Assembly (NCBI RefSeq): GCF_000972845.2
Contig: NC_040029.1
Span: 1,065,702-1,129,701 of the forward strand
Direction: 5' to 3'
Source of the DNA: Larimichthys crocea
Taxonomy: Eukaryota > Chordata > Actinopteri > Sciaenidae
Length of the DNA stretch: 64,000 nt
Part shown: positions 11,441-22,829 of the stretch, piece by piece
How positions within the stretch are numbered: the first letter of the stretch is position 1
Layout: each line of letters starts with the position of its first letter
Made by a program: the position numbers and the translations under genes
The notes under the pieces: generated by a model
Told to the model about the DNA's origin: nothing
The model's input: only the letters and a program-made list of their open reading frames with translations
Database searches by the model: none

Positions 11441-12687
11441 ATGTAAAACCTGTCTGCATTTTCTGTGTTGTGTGTTAATGACAATAAGGTTGAATCAACA
11501 CATTGTTACAATTAAAACTGGGTTTCCTTCAAACAGCACCACCAAAATCCAACTAAGACTAAATAGAAAATGCTTCAGTATTATCCTAGTGTGCATGGGT
11601 CGCCAGGATTCTGAGCACGGGTGCACCGCACTAGTTGCACCTTAAACATTTACGCCTTCATCCTAAACTTCCATCATGAGCCATGTGAACGCGATGCTCC
11701 GATGAGAATGAAAACAAAACTCTTGACAAGTACAGCTGTCCGTTTTTATGTTACACCTGTTTCCAACCATTCAATTTTGTGATAAATGTGTGTGTTTTTT
11801 TTTTTTAAACCCAAGCCCATTCTGTATCCAGCTTTGGGCAATAGTGGAACCATGTCATTTGTTCTCCCTTTACAGGCACAAAACGAGCACTTTAGATGTT
11901 ATTTGATTTCCCCAGCTGCTCTTAAAAGCACACTCATTCAAACACTTTAAGAAAAGTGAGGGGAAAAAATCCACTTTTCATCCTTTCCTGCTGTCCTACA
12001 TCTTCTTTGGTCACATCCCTTATTACAAACCCGCCTTTCTTTTTAATTTCCACACACACCCTCTCGCTCTCTCGTCTCGTCACTCCATCTTTCGCCATGA
12101 TTTTCCCTCCATCTGTCTCTCTTTTATTCTCTTCGGCACGTGCTCAGCTGAGAAATACTGTAACAGGACCTAAAAATATCAGCACTCCTGCCAAGAGGGG
12201 AGAAGACAAACAGTGCTGCAAGTTACTTCAACGTGAAATATCTCCTCCACTTCTAGCTGTCTACACCCAGCTCTGTCAAACTCTTTATGAAACCCATCTC
12301 TCTCTCTCTCCCTCTGCGCTGCTCCATCCAGTTTCTCCGTCCCTCTCAATATCTCTCGTTTCACTTCTCTTCCTCCATCTTTATCTCTCTCACACTTAAT
12401 CTCACAACCCTTTCGCTTTCCTCTGGCCGCTGGCCCAACAAAGAAAACAGTGACATTGAACACGGGGTGTCTTATGAATGACACGCCATCACCATCAGAT
12501 TGTTGTGGCCCCATTAAATGCTGGAATTCATACAGTCGATGTAGGCTGGTAAAACTCTCGTTTAAAACTCTTGCTGCTTTAAAGGAGCTTTGTGAAGTCT
12601 GTCAAAGTAACCCTGGTGATGTCACAGCGATGTCATAGTGACATCACCGTCATCGTTATCACATTTCCAGTTCGAACAGAAGCCTGC
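11441..12687. other. No recognised feature; pyrimidine-rich patches
   Basis: C/T-rich sequence around 11980-12130 and 12290-12430 gives spurious overlapping ORFs on both strands. No domain, splice or repeat boundary could be supported. Confidence 0.5.
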
Positions 12688-12695
12688 ATTAGGAC

Positions 12696-13761
12696 CAGTG
12701 TTGGGCACATTACTTTGAAAAAGTAATTAGTTACAGTTACTAGTTACTTACCCAAAAAAGTAACTGAGTTACTACACTATAAAAGTAACTAGTTACCCAG
12801 GAAAGTAACTAATGCGTTACTTTTTTAAGTTAAAATTGCCAAATGATTTGGAGTAATTTGGAGTAAAGCAAACAACAGATACCCATACAGAGGTTTTAAT
12901 TTATTGCACCTCAACGCAATTACAACTGAACTTCAAGCATTTTCTTTACTTACAAATGTAAGCAGTTAAACAATATGACATGTTTTACACTTGACATGCT
13001 GCAAATTAAAACAAACTTTCACAGTTTCAGACAACATATACTTCCAACTTGTTTTTTTCTTCATTAAAGGAAACAGTTTAAGAACACGAAGTACTTCAAA
13101 CTCGCTGTGTGCTAAATCAAAAATAATTTAAAAAAAAAAAGTTTGTGAATATTATTAAGCTCAGACGCGATACTGTCATTGGTATGACAGCCCTTGAATC
13201 GCCTACATGCCAGGGCACCTTTCCTTCGTTCCATGGTTTCTGAATGTATCCAATGTGCAGTAACGCCAAGATAGCTTTTATTATGTGCAGTCCATATGTC
13301 TGCAGTAGTAGAGACGTATTCCAACTGTTCAAGTTCTTTTTTGAGTTCGACGTTCATTTTAACATACTCTGCATCAATGTATTTGGAAAATGTCTTTCTG
13401 CACGGCGGACCGGCTCCAGCTCTCCTAGGAATTTTCGCTATAAGGGCTCTAAAGGAGTCCAAGTCAACTGTTGTCAATGGCAGCATGTTTTCATACCCGC
13501 CCACCGGGGTGTCTCTGGTTGGCTTAACATGAAATCTCTGCTTTAGCCAATCGTCATTACGTATCCCGCCCTTACCAAAGGGAGAAAAAAAAGCATGCCT
13601 GTATGCGAGTTGAGTGAGGTGCCAGTTTCAAAACAAGTAGGTTGGTTCAGTAACGCGCAGTAACGGCGTGTTGGTACCGGTAACGGCGTTACAACGATAG
13701 ATGAAGTAACCCGTTAGATTACCCGTTACTGAAAAAACTAACGCCGTTATTCCAATCACTG
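12696..13761 (-). mobile_element. hAT transposon, internally deleted
   Basis: Ends are CAGTGTTGGG and the inverted CCAATCACTG. A perfect 8-bp target duplication, ATTAGGAC, lies at 12688-12695 and 13762-13769, which is the hAT signature. Subterminal sequence is rich in GTAACTAGTTAC-type motifs on the left and GTAACGGCGTT on the right. The minus strand keeps a short transposase fragment. At 1066 bp it is too small for a full transposase, so it is non-autonomous. Confidence 0.95.
13112..13504 (-). pseudogene. hAT transposase fragment
   Basis: The 130-residue reading frame contains TTADIWTAHNKSYLGVTAHW-type sequence at about residues 66-85, the hAT-family region holding the first catalytic aspartate of the DDE triad. 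Upstream residues (LDSFRALIAKIPRRAGAG, KTFSKYIDAEY) fit the segment before the RNase H-like fold. The frame then runs into A-rich sequence and stops, so the second Asp, the insertion domain, the final Glu and the dimerisation domain are absent. There is no BED finger upstream. The fragment cannot encode an active enzyme. It sits centrally in the 12696-13761 element. Confidence 0.85.
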
Positions 13762-13769
13762 ATTAGGAC

Positions 13770-15857
13770 TGAAGGTGAGAGCTTTGGAAGACATGAGCCT
13801 TAGCAGGCAGGGAGGGTGTTACAATCAATGCTATCAAGTTGCATTTTGGGAATTGTAGGATTCAGGGTATTTGGATCTTGACTCATAGAAACAACTAAAA
13901 CTGAGGATGTCTACTGCTTCAATTTTAAACTTTTTTAGAAAAAATATATCTTGCAAGTCCTTCTTCTTTGAAAAACATTCTCTGAAGCGGCATGCACGTT
14001 TTTGTTTGTTTTACACTACAGTCAACCACAAAGATGACTATTTTTACATTTTGTCAAAGAAAAACTAAATCTTGGTAGACACTGTGCATTTTTATTCATC
14101 TCATACGTTGTGTTGACTCACACTATATATTTAATCAGCCTTTCCGCTTCAGCCAAACCCTTGAGTGACATCCAACAAAGACAGCATTACTTAATTCTAT
14201 AGATGTAATTCTATGAATGTAAAGTTCAGAAAAAAGAGCTGGAGATACAGCCTATATGAATCTGTTTTTTTTTAATCACAGAGTCACACTGCAGTTTTAT
14301 CCACAACATGTAAAAATACCACCTTAACCAGATTGATACAAGCTCAATACAGTCGATAGAGGATCTTTTGGCAGCAGCCATGTGGGAAATTGGACACAAA
14401 CTGCAGACAGATGAAAACCCATCTTATCATCCCAAAGCCAGAACGCTGATTGTTCAGGCAATTAATCAGCCTGTGTGACCTCCTCAAATTGCGCATCAGA
14501 CAACCAATCTGACAGAAATTTGGCCAGCGGGTGATCAAATCAGAGCTAAAATACGGTTGAATCTGTACAGCATCTGCCTGGTTTAAGACGCCGAAATGCA
14601 ACAGACCGACGCCGTCTTGAAATGACTGAGCTCTCCTGCCCTTTTGCAGTGACACCCTGCTTCACACACTAACACTAATTCTAAGTTGAGACTTGCCTGT
14701 CACAAACACTTGACAGAGGCTGTGAAGGGAGTAGGATCACGCCACAGTCACTTCACCCATGCAGATTTCAAGTGTCTGTGTAAGATCCACCCAAAGGAGG
14801 CCTGAGTGAACCCCGAGACATTTTAATTTAGCACGGCAAAATAAAAAACACAAAGGACACAAAGTCTTGCATTTCATTTAGACAGGATTAGATAGGATCC
14901 TCATCAATACTGCTACTGTACCTACAGTAGCCTGATTCCCTTCATGAGTGATCAGACTGTCCTGATATTTTGTACAGTTTTCTCCACCTCCCCGCACTCT
15001 CCCTCCGCCACTGTTGTCGCTGCCAGCACAAATCACCTATACTGATGACAGCAGCTGATCAATAGTCTGCTGGTCCTGGTCACGCTTGTCAAGTCAATTC
15101 CCCACTAATGAATCCAGTTCGACCGCGATCCTCTTTGATGAACTATCTCAAGTTGTTTATTGTGCACTTGCTGCATCATTGCTGTACTTTTAGAAACACT
15201 GAGAGAAGCGGGGGGAAAAAAAAAAAACTCATGATGATGCATCTCGAGTCTCCTAGACTTCATTTAATTGTTTTCTTGCCTATTTTTCTTCCTTCTGCAG
15301 TCAAACAGAAAACGTCACATCCCATCAAGATATTTACAGCGAAACAGGCGATGGAGTTTGATAGCACTTTGAGCAATCTAAAACATCAATGGTAAATGTC
15401 AGGTTTGGCCGTCAGCCTCTAAGAATCAAAGAGCAGTGGCTCCTTTTCTAGATTAATCATGTTGAACTGATATTCCACAGACATGCGAGGGAGAAATCCA
15501 TCCATTTAAGAGGCAGAGATAGCAATTTCTGCGCTGACACTGGCCTCAAGAGCAGAATGCAACGCAGCTACAGGACGTGCTTCATCGGAGAAAGAAGTGT
15601 TTACAGTTCCATTCTGGCTGGGTTGCATGTCTTCCCCCTCTCTCTCCCTGTGTTTGTAGCCTGTAGCTACACTCTCACTATGTAATAAAAAAGAAAAATG
15701 TAAAAACAGTTTGAGTTTCCATGCCGGCAAAGCGTCAGGGGGTGTGAGGGGTGTACTGTAGCTGCACTTTAGCAGTTTGTACATTTCAAGAATGAAGTTA
15801 AGAATGCCGACTTTGAACGTCCCGTCTCTTTCTCCTCATTTCTTATTACCTCTGTAC
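13770..15857. other. No gene; possible conserved non-coding block
   Basis: No element recognised. 14360-14660 is balanced, non-repetitive sequence of the kind often seen in conserved non-coding elements (includes CAGGCAATTAATCAGCC). That is an impression only. Confidence 0.4.
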
Positions 15858-17426
15858 TAGGGATGCAAATTATCGATTAATTCATTAATCGCTAATTGAT
15901 TGACCTTATCGATCGAGTATAACGGTTAACTGATAAGTGGCTTTTTTCCTGAGAACATACATGCAAAATATTGCTCATATACTGAATAAAAAATGCATGT
16001 TATATTCCTTAACTAATGTTTTATTGTAGCAGTTAGGGTACAGATATGGCATTCTGAACAGAAAATTGAAATACATTAAAAAAATCACTGTGCACTGGCT
16101 CACCTGTTGCCCTGGAAACATACAGTAACATGTCTGAACACAACTTAAATAATCCCTGAGGAAGGAGACATTATTAAAATTTGTTAAAATTAAATAAAAT
16201 TAGAGGGCCAATTAAACAACAACAACAACAAATAAATGAAGATATAGGCTACCTCTCCTGAAACAAAAACATTCCTGTCTCAATGTGTTTTCAATAGACT
16301 CCTGACCTAGACCCCTGTATTTTTGTTCAGGAAAATAAGCATATTAACATGTTCTGGAGTAAGTCGTGCATCTGTAAGCTTGGTCACTGAGCAGTCTGAT
16401 AGCACACACGGCTGCCATCGCTGTTCTACGAGTCTGCCAAACATTTCACATACAGAGTTCCACCTAGTTTTGCAGGACTGAATGAACCGATGGTAGCTGC
16501 ATTTGTTTTGGTTTTGCTTCGAGCGATTTCGTTGCTGGAGTGCTGTGGTGGAAGTGTTTCACCAACCTGCCAGCAGCTGCAATTACTCGGTTGACACTAG
16601 CAGCAGCGAATCCGTCGTTGACGGCCAGACTTAAAGTATGTGCAAAGCACGAAACTGATTTCCAACAGACACGTGTGGTGTTGTTTGCCGAGACAATGTT
16701 CCGTGCGTTGTGGTGAACACAGGCTATTGCACGCCCGGTGAGTCCCCATGACTCCGCAGCCTGGTTCAGTTTGTCAGCTAAATTATCAGCTGTATGTCTC
16801 TCAGAGAAGCTCTCGGTGAGAAGGACTGCTGACTTTACCTGCCAGTCGTTTTCAATGTAGTGGCAAGTCACTGTAATGTAGCTTTCTGTAGTCAGTGCCG
16901 TCCAACAATCCGTCCTTGGCATCATATCTTTTTCAATCATGCCGCAAATCCTCTGAGTAATGCCCTCAGCTTTCCTGTCGTCGCATACTCGCCTTCCCAT
17001 CGCCGCGGTGATAGTCGGTTGTGAAGACGATGGACTTCCTCCCTGCAACACGGCTTCATGCAGGTTTTTAAAGGTGATACCGTAGCGAACTCATAGAGTT
17101 GCTGAACTTAAAGCTAGCACCGCATAGTTTACATTGAGCGTCTTTGTAGTCATTATTTAATTTGAAGTGCTCCCATACTCCAATACGTTTCGACCGCTTC
17201 ATGTTTATGTGCCGGCTCTCTCGCCGCCCGCGAGAATCCTGCGTTATGTTCAAATACGTTCGGTGTGGCCTAGATTAAGCAATGTCACCCTCAACTGGCG
17301 ACATGACATTTCACTAAAAAAAAAACTCCTGTGGCCCTAGATTCAGTTAACCTAATTAATTTAATTTAATCGATTAAATTCTTTTTGTCAATTAATCGAT
17401 TAACCGATTACCTGTTTACATCCCTA
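15858..17426 (-). mobile_element. hAT transposon with BED finger and partial transposase
   Basis: Ends are TAGGGATGCAAAT and the inverted TTTACATCCCTA, followed inside by ATCGATTAAT-rich subterminal sequence on both sides. The minus strand encodes a BED finger and a hAT transposase segment. The 8-bp flanks (CTCTGTAC, CTCAAATA) do not match well, so I cannot confirm the target duplication. At 1569 bp it is internally deleted relative to an autonomous hAT. Confidence 0.9.
16464..17253 (-). pseudogene. hAT transposase, frameshifted and truncated
   Basis: Read from 17253 downwards, the first frame gives a BED zinc finger (VWEHFKL, then CKLCGASF, then LRYHL). An extra T next to 17071-17073 shifts the frame straight after LRYHL, and the finger's next residues (KNLHEAV) resume in the frame of the 16464-17051 ORF. 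That frame carries the RTDCWTALTTESYITVTCHY region with the first catalytic Asp, then ESWGLTGRAIACVHHNARNI. In this family the second catalytic Asp lies in a V(T/H)DNA motif, but here it is His. WKSVSCFAHTLSLAV follows. Sequence after LPSVHSVLQN is missing, including the C-terminal dimerisation domain. Inactive. Confidence 0.87.
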
Positions 17427-18679
17427 CTCAAATAAATGCATACACACACACACAAAAAAAATGGCTTCTACGTGTCAAATAAGATCATTTGCATCTACCT
17501 CTGCCTGATAAAATGACGTGTTTCCTTGCCATCGTCAACAAGTGCTTGCTCATGGTAGGAATTGTTGGGTCTCTGTAAATGACAATATAAAGAGTACAGT
17601 CCAGTCTAAAGAATGGACTGTCCTGCTTCTTAGCTAATCTAAAAATCAGCAAAGATGTGGATCATCACGTCGTCACATCTGAATGATGCCTGGGTGCTCT
17701 AATAAGCCATCTGTCAATCAAAGCACCATGCTATTAATTCTGTTTTATATATAAAATTAAATAGAAAATTAAAAACCTCTGACAGCATCTGTGTGTCAAA
17801 CACACGTGGATGTAACATATAGCCAGCATGCACATGGTGGATTTTTAGGAGCTGAGGTAAACACAACCTTCAACAGTGCACATCTGACATTTAACGCTCC
17901 ACGACAACCTGAGGAACTTTCTCGTACTTTTCCCAGTTCAGGTTTTACGGCACCGCTCTAATGTATGCACGCACAGCAGGGGGACCTCTCCACATCTCAA
18001 GGCTGCACAGTTCATCTGAATGAAACATAATCACAATATTGAACTTCTGCACCGCGATTCACAAGAGGCTGTAGATTTCACAGGAGCAGTTTACAACGGG
18101 CCACATTCCGGTGTACTAATTAGTGCATTTACCCATGAAAAAGCATTGCATACGCACAACAACACTGCACTTGTACTGGATGAAAAATCCCTCCAAAGCA
18201 ATAACATTGGGTTTTTTTTTTGCACTTGTGTTCATATTATAACTCTGGATGCTGCAATTTCGAAGATTAAAAGCTGTTACTTTGCTTTAAAATGACTGGA
18301 AGAGAACACACTGTACAGAGAGTGTTGGGTATTTTAGGAATACTGTAGCTGGAAATGGAAGTTGTCTTCGGGGATAAAGAGAGAGATGAACCTGCCAGTT
18401 GGTGAGTCTGGGCAAAGACCAAAGTGTCTGAAAATGATCACAGCTTTCACGAGTGGAATACTGAGAGATTTTATATATATATGAAGGTGTTGATGAAGTG
18501 TCCACACACACTCGCAGTGTCCCTGTCACTCTCTTTCACTTCATCCCCCTCTCCATCTCATCCCACTTCTTCCGTCTTCCAAAGACAAACACACACTGCA
18601 GGGGTGTCTCCCAACGGGAAACTGAGTATTGAACACTTCCTTTTTCTATCTTTTCTTCTAACACCCAAACACAGCGCAT

Positions 18680-18680
<1 letters not shown>
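17427..18680. other. No recognised feature
   Basis: Ordinary AT-rich sequence leading into a CA microsatellite. No element ends or domain-bearing ORFs. Confidence 0.5.

Positions 18681-18741
<61 letters not shown>
18681..18741 (+). repeat. (CA)30 microsatellite
   Basis: Uninterrupted CA run of 61 bp. Confidence 0.98.
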
Positions 18742-18743
<2 letters not shown>

Positions 18744-19634
18744 TGCAGGGGCCATCTCCATTGGGTAACCTATGATTGAACTCCCCTCCAGCCCTCTCGC
18801 TCTCTCTCACACCCCTGCCGTGACCTTATAATGATCTTCCACGCTGTACAGCGCAAACACATGTGCACTCGCACGCACACAAACACACACACACACACAG
18901 ACTGTATCTAAATTCCCTCACTAGGTCTGTAATGATCTGCCAGGCACTCCATGCTCTGAATCTTTTAACAGTCCACTCCTCCACTCAGTCTCAATGGAGT
19001 GCTCGGTCTGTGTGTGTGTGTGTGTGTGTGTCAGTGTGTGGGATGCTTACAGTCACTTTATGGATGTAATTCTCTCCTTTAAGTCATATACTTTTGTTTT
19101 GCTTTGTGTTTTGGTGCGCACGCCGTATGCCTGCTTTGCATTTTCCCTCCATTAAAAAAGGAATATAAGTGTTCAGCTTTCTCCTTAACGCACACGCACG
19201 TTGTGGCAAATAAGCTTTTAATCACTACGTCGCGACAGGGGAGCAGTAAAGCTCCATCGCTGTGTATTCAGTATTAATTTCAAGGTCCTTTAAAGTTAGT
19301 ATTCAACAAATATGTTTGTGGTGCTCTGAAGAGGGAGGCCGACACTGACTGCTGTATGGGGTGATGTTTATTTTGGATATCGTTCTTTGGATATATTGAA
19401 ATAAATCTCCAGCAAACCTGTCTGTCAAACGCACGCCACCTGTAGGAGTGAAGACGAGGGCAAGATCTTCAGAACTGAAGTGGGATGATGGCTAAGTGTA
19501 TAATCTTTGTATACATATGTATGAAGCACCGACACATTGAAATTATTATGATGATATTATGATGGAAATGAGGCTCATATGTACCTTCTCAGCTCAGTAA
19601 GTCCACAGGAGGTTTATCGAATTGTTTCAAACAT
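18742..19634. other. No gene; minor microsatellites
   Basis: Contains short AC (18882-18899) and GT (19009-19031) runs. Nothing else supported. Confidence 0.5.
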
Positions 19635-19642
19635 ACTGTATG

Positions 19643-20178
19643 TAGGGCTGGGTATCGATTCAAATTCCAAGAATCGTCTATTCCGATTCTCAAGACTGAG
19701 AATCGATTATCATAATCCGATCCGATCCGATCTCGATTTAGTGTTATTAAAACCATTTTTTTGGTCGCCTGAAGCCCTCGTTTTCAACAACGGAATACGG
19801 CGCATATCTTTGCAAATGTAACCCGCAATTTTAAGAGAACGTACAGAAGTGGCTGGTAGTTGTAGAGTTTTCCTTGAGTGTTCTTTTGTCTGTAGTTTTT
19901 TTATATTTCCGGTGAATTTCCATTTTTTCCCACGTTCATGAACGCATCATAGTCATTCCGACGGCCTCGCATGTGTGAGACGCCGTAGTGTAGTTTAAAC
20001 ACAGCACACGCCTGTTTCAATTCAATGACGCGACTAGTGGGGTTAAAGTTCACCGGGGGAAAATGTATTTAAATTTTAATTTAATTTAATCGATCTTTGG
20101 ATGTACGAATCGATCTTAAGGAATTAATATGCAAATCGATTCAGAATTGGAAAATCGATTTTTTTCAACACAGGCCTA
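19643..20178. mobile_element. hAT-type MITE
   Basis: Begins TAGGGCTGGGTATCGATTC and ends ...CAACACAGGCCTA, a short inverted pair (TAGG-CTG). A perfect 8-bp target duplication, ACTGTATG, lies at 19635-19642 and 20179-20186. Subterminal sequence is rich in ATCGATT motifs, and a small CCGAT repeat sits near 19716-19735. No transposase remnant. 536 bp, non-autonomous. Confidence 0.93.
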
Positions 20179-20186
20179 ACTGTATG

Positions 20187-20624
20187 AATCAATGCTGCAG
20201 TGGCACTTTGATTCATTTGACATTTTGATGCTTCTTATTTTTTCTACATCTAATTCTGAATCACTAGCTGTGAACACAGCAGCCATCAGTCAGCACGTCA
20301 TTGTTGTTTGTACCTGGAACGTTGGACAGAGGACGAGTTGTACAAAAGAAGCATGACAGAAACTAAACGACCTCCAAGACAGCTAAGTGACATATTTTAT
20401 AAACTCTCTTTTCATATTCTTTTCAACGAATAACACAAACTGAACAGAACAACTGGTAAACTGCACAAATAACTCAAGCAGTGCGTGAAATAACCGCAGG
20501 AAGTTTGTGTCAGACAAGAGAATTGGATGAAATTTTGAGCAGATTATTTCCTTTGAATATTTCATCAGAGAAATATGATGCAATTCTCTGTGTTATGTAT
20601 GAATTTTTAACAATCATACATATT
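20187..20624. other. No recognised feature
   Basis: AT-rich sequence flanking the L1 insertion. Nothing further supported. Confidence 0.5.
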
Positions 20625-20639
20625 AATGTGTTCCTTTTT

Positions 20640-21369
20640 TTTTCTTTTTTTGAACTTCACATGAAATGGCAAACATACATACAGTTAACATATACATCAG
20701 GAACAAGAGTAACATGTCGCAATGAGTACATACATTTACTAACAACTGCACTGCATTAAGAAAAAAGATTAAAGAAAAAAAACAAAAAAAAGGAAAGAGG
20801 TGACTAAAGTTCTGACATTGTCTGTATTACTGGCAACCATCTTTGATAAAACCTGCCTGATTCGAGCTGTAACCTTGCTGTGATTTTCTCCATGATGAAC
20901 ACCTTTTTTACCCTCTCTCTCCATTCCGCTATACTGGGGGGCTGTGGCTTCAGCCACGAAGCTGTAATTGATTTCTTCGCGATTAAAAGCAGAATTCTCA
21001 GTAATGAAGCCAAATTCCCATCTATGACATTCTCAGGGACAATACCTAATATGTACAATGCTGGATCTGAAGCAAAGTCAATACCTAAAACGTGTTTTAT
21101 TTCCTTTTGAATATCCTTCCAAAAATCTAAAATCTTTGGGCAATCCCAGAATATATGTGTAAAGTCCCCCACCAAGCCACAACCCCTCCAACATCTCTCA
21201 GAAGTATCACTGTACTTTGAGGTAATAGACGGAGTGTTAAAATACCTCATTTTGACCTTCCAATCAAACTCCTGCTAGTTACCTTATGTCCTGCTTTGAA
21301 TGTTTCTTCCCATTGTTCATCTGTTATTATAACATTTGCCTTTCAATTCCCATTTTTCCTTCACATCCC
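20640..21369 (-). mobile_element. L1-like LINE, 5'-truncated
   Basis: A minus-strand LINE 3' fragment bounded by a 15-bp target duplication, AATGTGTTCCTTTTT, at 20625-20639 and 21370-21384. The A-rich tail appears as a T-rich tract just inside the left duplication (20640-20652). Truncation at the 5' side plus a long direct duplication is the hallmark of target-primed reverse transcription. About 730 bp remain: the end of ORF2 and the 3' untranslated region. Confidence 0.92.
20804..21300 (-). pseudogene. LINE ORF2 C-terminal fragment
   Basis: The frame from 21250 to 20804 (148 residues) begins within MRYFNTPSITSKYSDTSERC and continues CWRGCGLVGDFTHIFWDCP. This Cys/His cluster (C-x3-C-x7-H-x4-C) and the FWKDIQKEI that follows are typical of the C-terminus of L1-type ORF2 proteins, beyond the reverse transcriptase. 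Further upstream coding (an EEQWEETFKAGHKVTS-like stretch) continues in another frame, so a frameshift lies near 21250-21270. The endonuclease and reverse transcriptase domains are missing. The remaining frame ends normally at MSEL. No function is expected. Confidence 0.85.
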
Positions 21370-21384
21370 AATGTGTTCCTTTTT

Positions 21385-22829
21385 AACACACATCATGTTT
21401 TAATGCAGCATGAGGCTGTTTAGCAGACAGTGAAGGCTCTGTGGATACATCCTGTAAACTTTAAATCGTTTCTTTTTAGTCCATGAGCTTTTCTTTGCCA
21501 CCGTCCCAAAGTGCTTGCTCATAATATAAATATTATAAATAGTACTTGTAGACCTGCTCTGTATGAAACTTTTACTTTGTCACTACTGGCTGCTATCCCA
21601 TCACGCCTCATGGGAGCTTCCCAGAGCACCATGAATAAAGGGTGGACTTCTTTTTTTTTTTTTTTTACACACTAGAACGTTACTGTTGCTTCATTTGGTT
21701 CAGCCCTCAGTGTGTATTTGGTGAATATTACGAGCTCACTTAGAGCAGTGAAGCCCAGTTAATACAGGAGACCCAAAGGTGAAAGCTTTAGGAATGATCC
21801 TAAGTGAGCTTTCATCACATGAATCCACGTACACACAGTCAGTGCCTGTGTGAGCAGACTGGCGTCTGTGTGTGGTGATCATGTCTGGTGTGTGTGTGTA
21901 TACAGATGCATTAGAGCCGTGCTGAGGCAGCCACTCTAAGTCCCAGGCAATCCCTGGACGTCTCTAAGTGGTTTTCTTTGAGATCCAAAGCCTGGCAGCA
22001 AGACCCCTATTACTGATAGAGACACACTGTAATAAGGCAGAGATGCTCACACACACTCACACACACTCACGGAGTGTATCTCTACTATCAGCAGCATTAT
22101 AACAAGCAATCGGCACGGCAGGAAAACAACCATTGCTGTGGTCAAGTTAATAATAGTGGAACGCACATAACAACACATGTGCACTGACATGTCACGTGTG
22201 TGTGTGTATGGATCTCACAGACAGAGCTGTCAATAGGACTTTATTATCTCTTCTTCATCTCCGTTACTCATTCTCATTCCCTCTCCGTCTATCCGTCCCT
22301 TCCTCCGTGCAAATGATTAGAGTCAGAGATATCGGCGGTCTGATTGATGGCACCTTCATGTCTAAAAAGCAGGCCCAGCTACAGAGCAGTAAGACTAAAA
22401 CACACAAACACCATCGTCCTCCACGTCGTCCGCCGCTCTCTCAAGACGGATCATTATCTGCCGAGTGGATCGCTCGTTCACAGGAAGGGACCAACGCTCA
22501 AAAGACAGGAAATGAAGACGTGGTTGGGCCTATCGAGCGCCTCAGGGGACGACGGGATAAGAGGAGGGTGTGTATCGCCCTATCGGTGTCTCTGGGGGGA
22601 GTCGTGTGACCGGAGAGGCAGGAAGAGGGTTTTAATAAAGTCAAGCCCAGGCGGCAGAAAGGCCATCGAAAATATTTACAAAGTATTTTTAGGGAAAAGT
22701 TTTGTGTTAACACAGCTATAGAACAGCTGTGTGATGTATCCCACCAGGAGTATTTCAGAAGCTAGACTTACAGCTTGCTCAGATTTGGTCTTTTTTCTTT
22801 GGTACACATGTTTCTACCATAAGTAAATA
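21385..22829. other. No recognised feature
   Basis: Contains a T-run near 21650-21667 and short GT/CA stretches near 21890 and 22050-22205. ORFs at 22196-22721 lack domains and are mutually overlapping. Confidence 0.5.

Noticed and set aside
12179..12514. Overlapping ORFs of 111-147 residues on both strands
   Set aside because: Pyrimidine-rich sequence lacks stops on both strands. The peptides are low-complexity with no domain.
22196..22721. Overlapping 125-137 residue plus-strand ORFs
   Set aside because: Two frames overlap across the same bases, with no domain and no splice context; probably chance.
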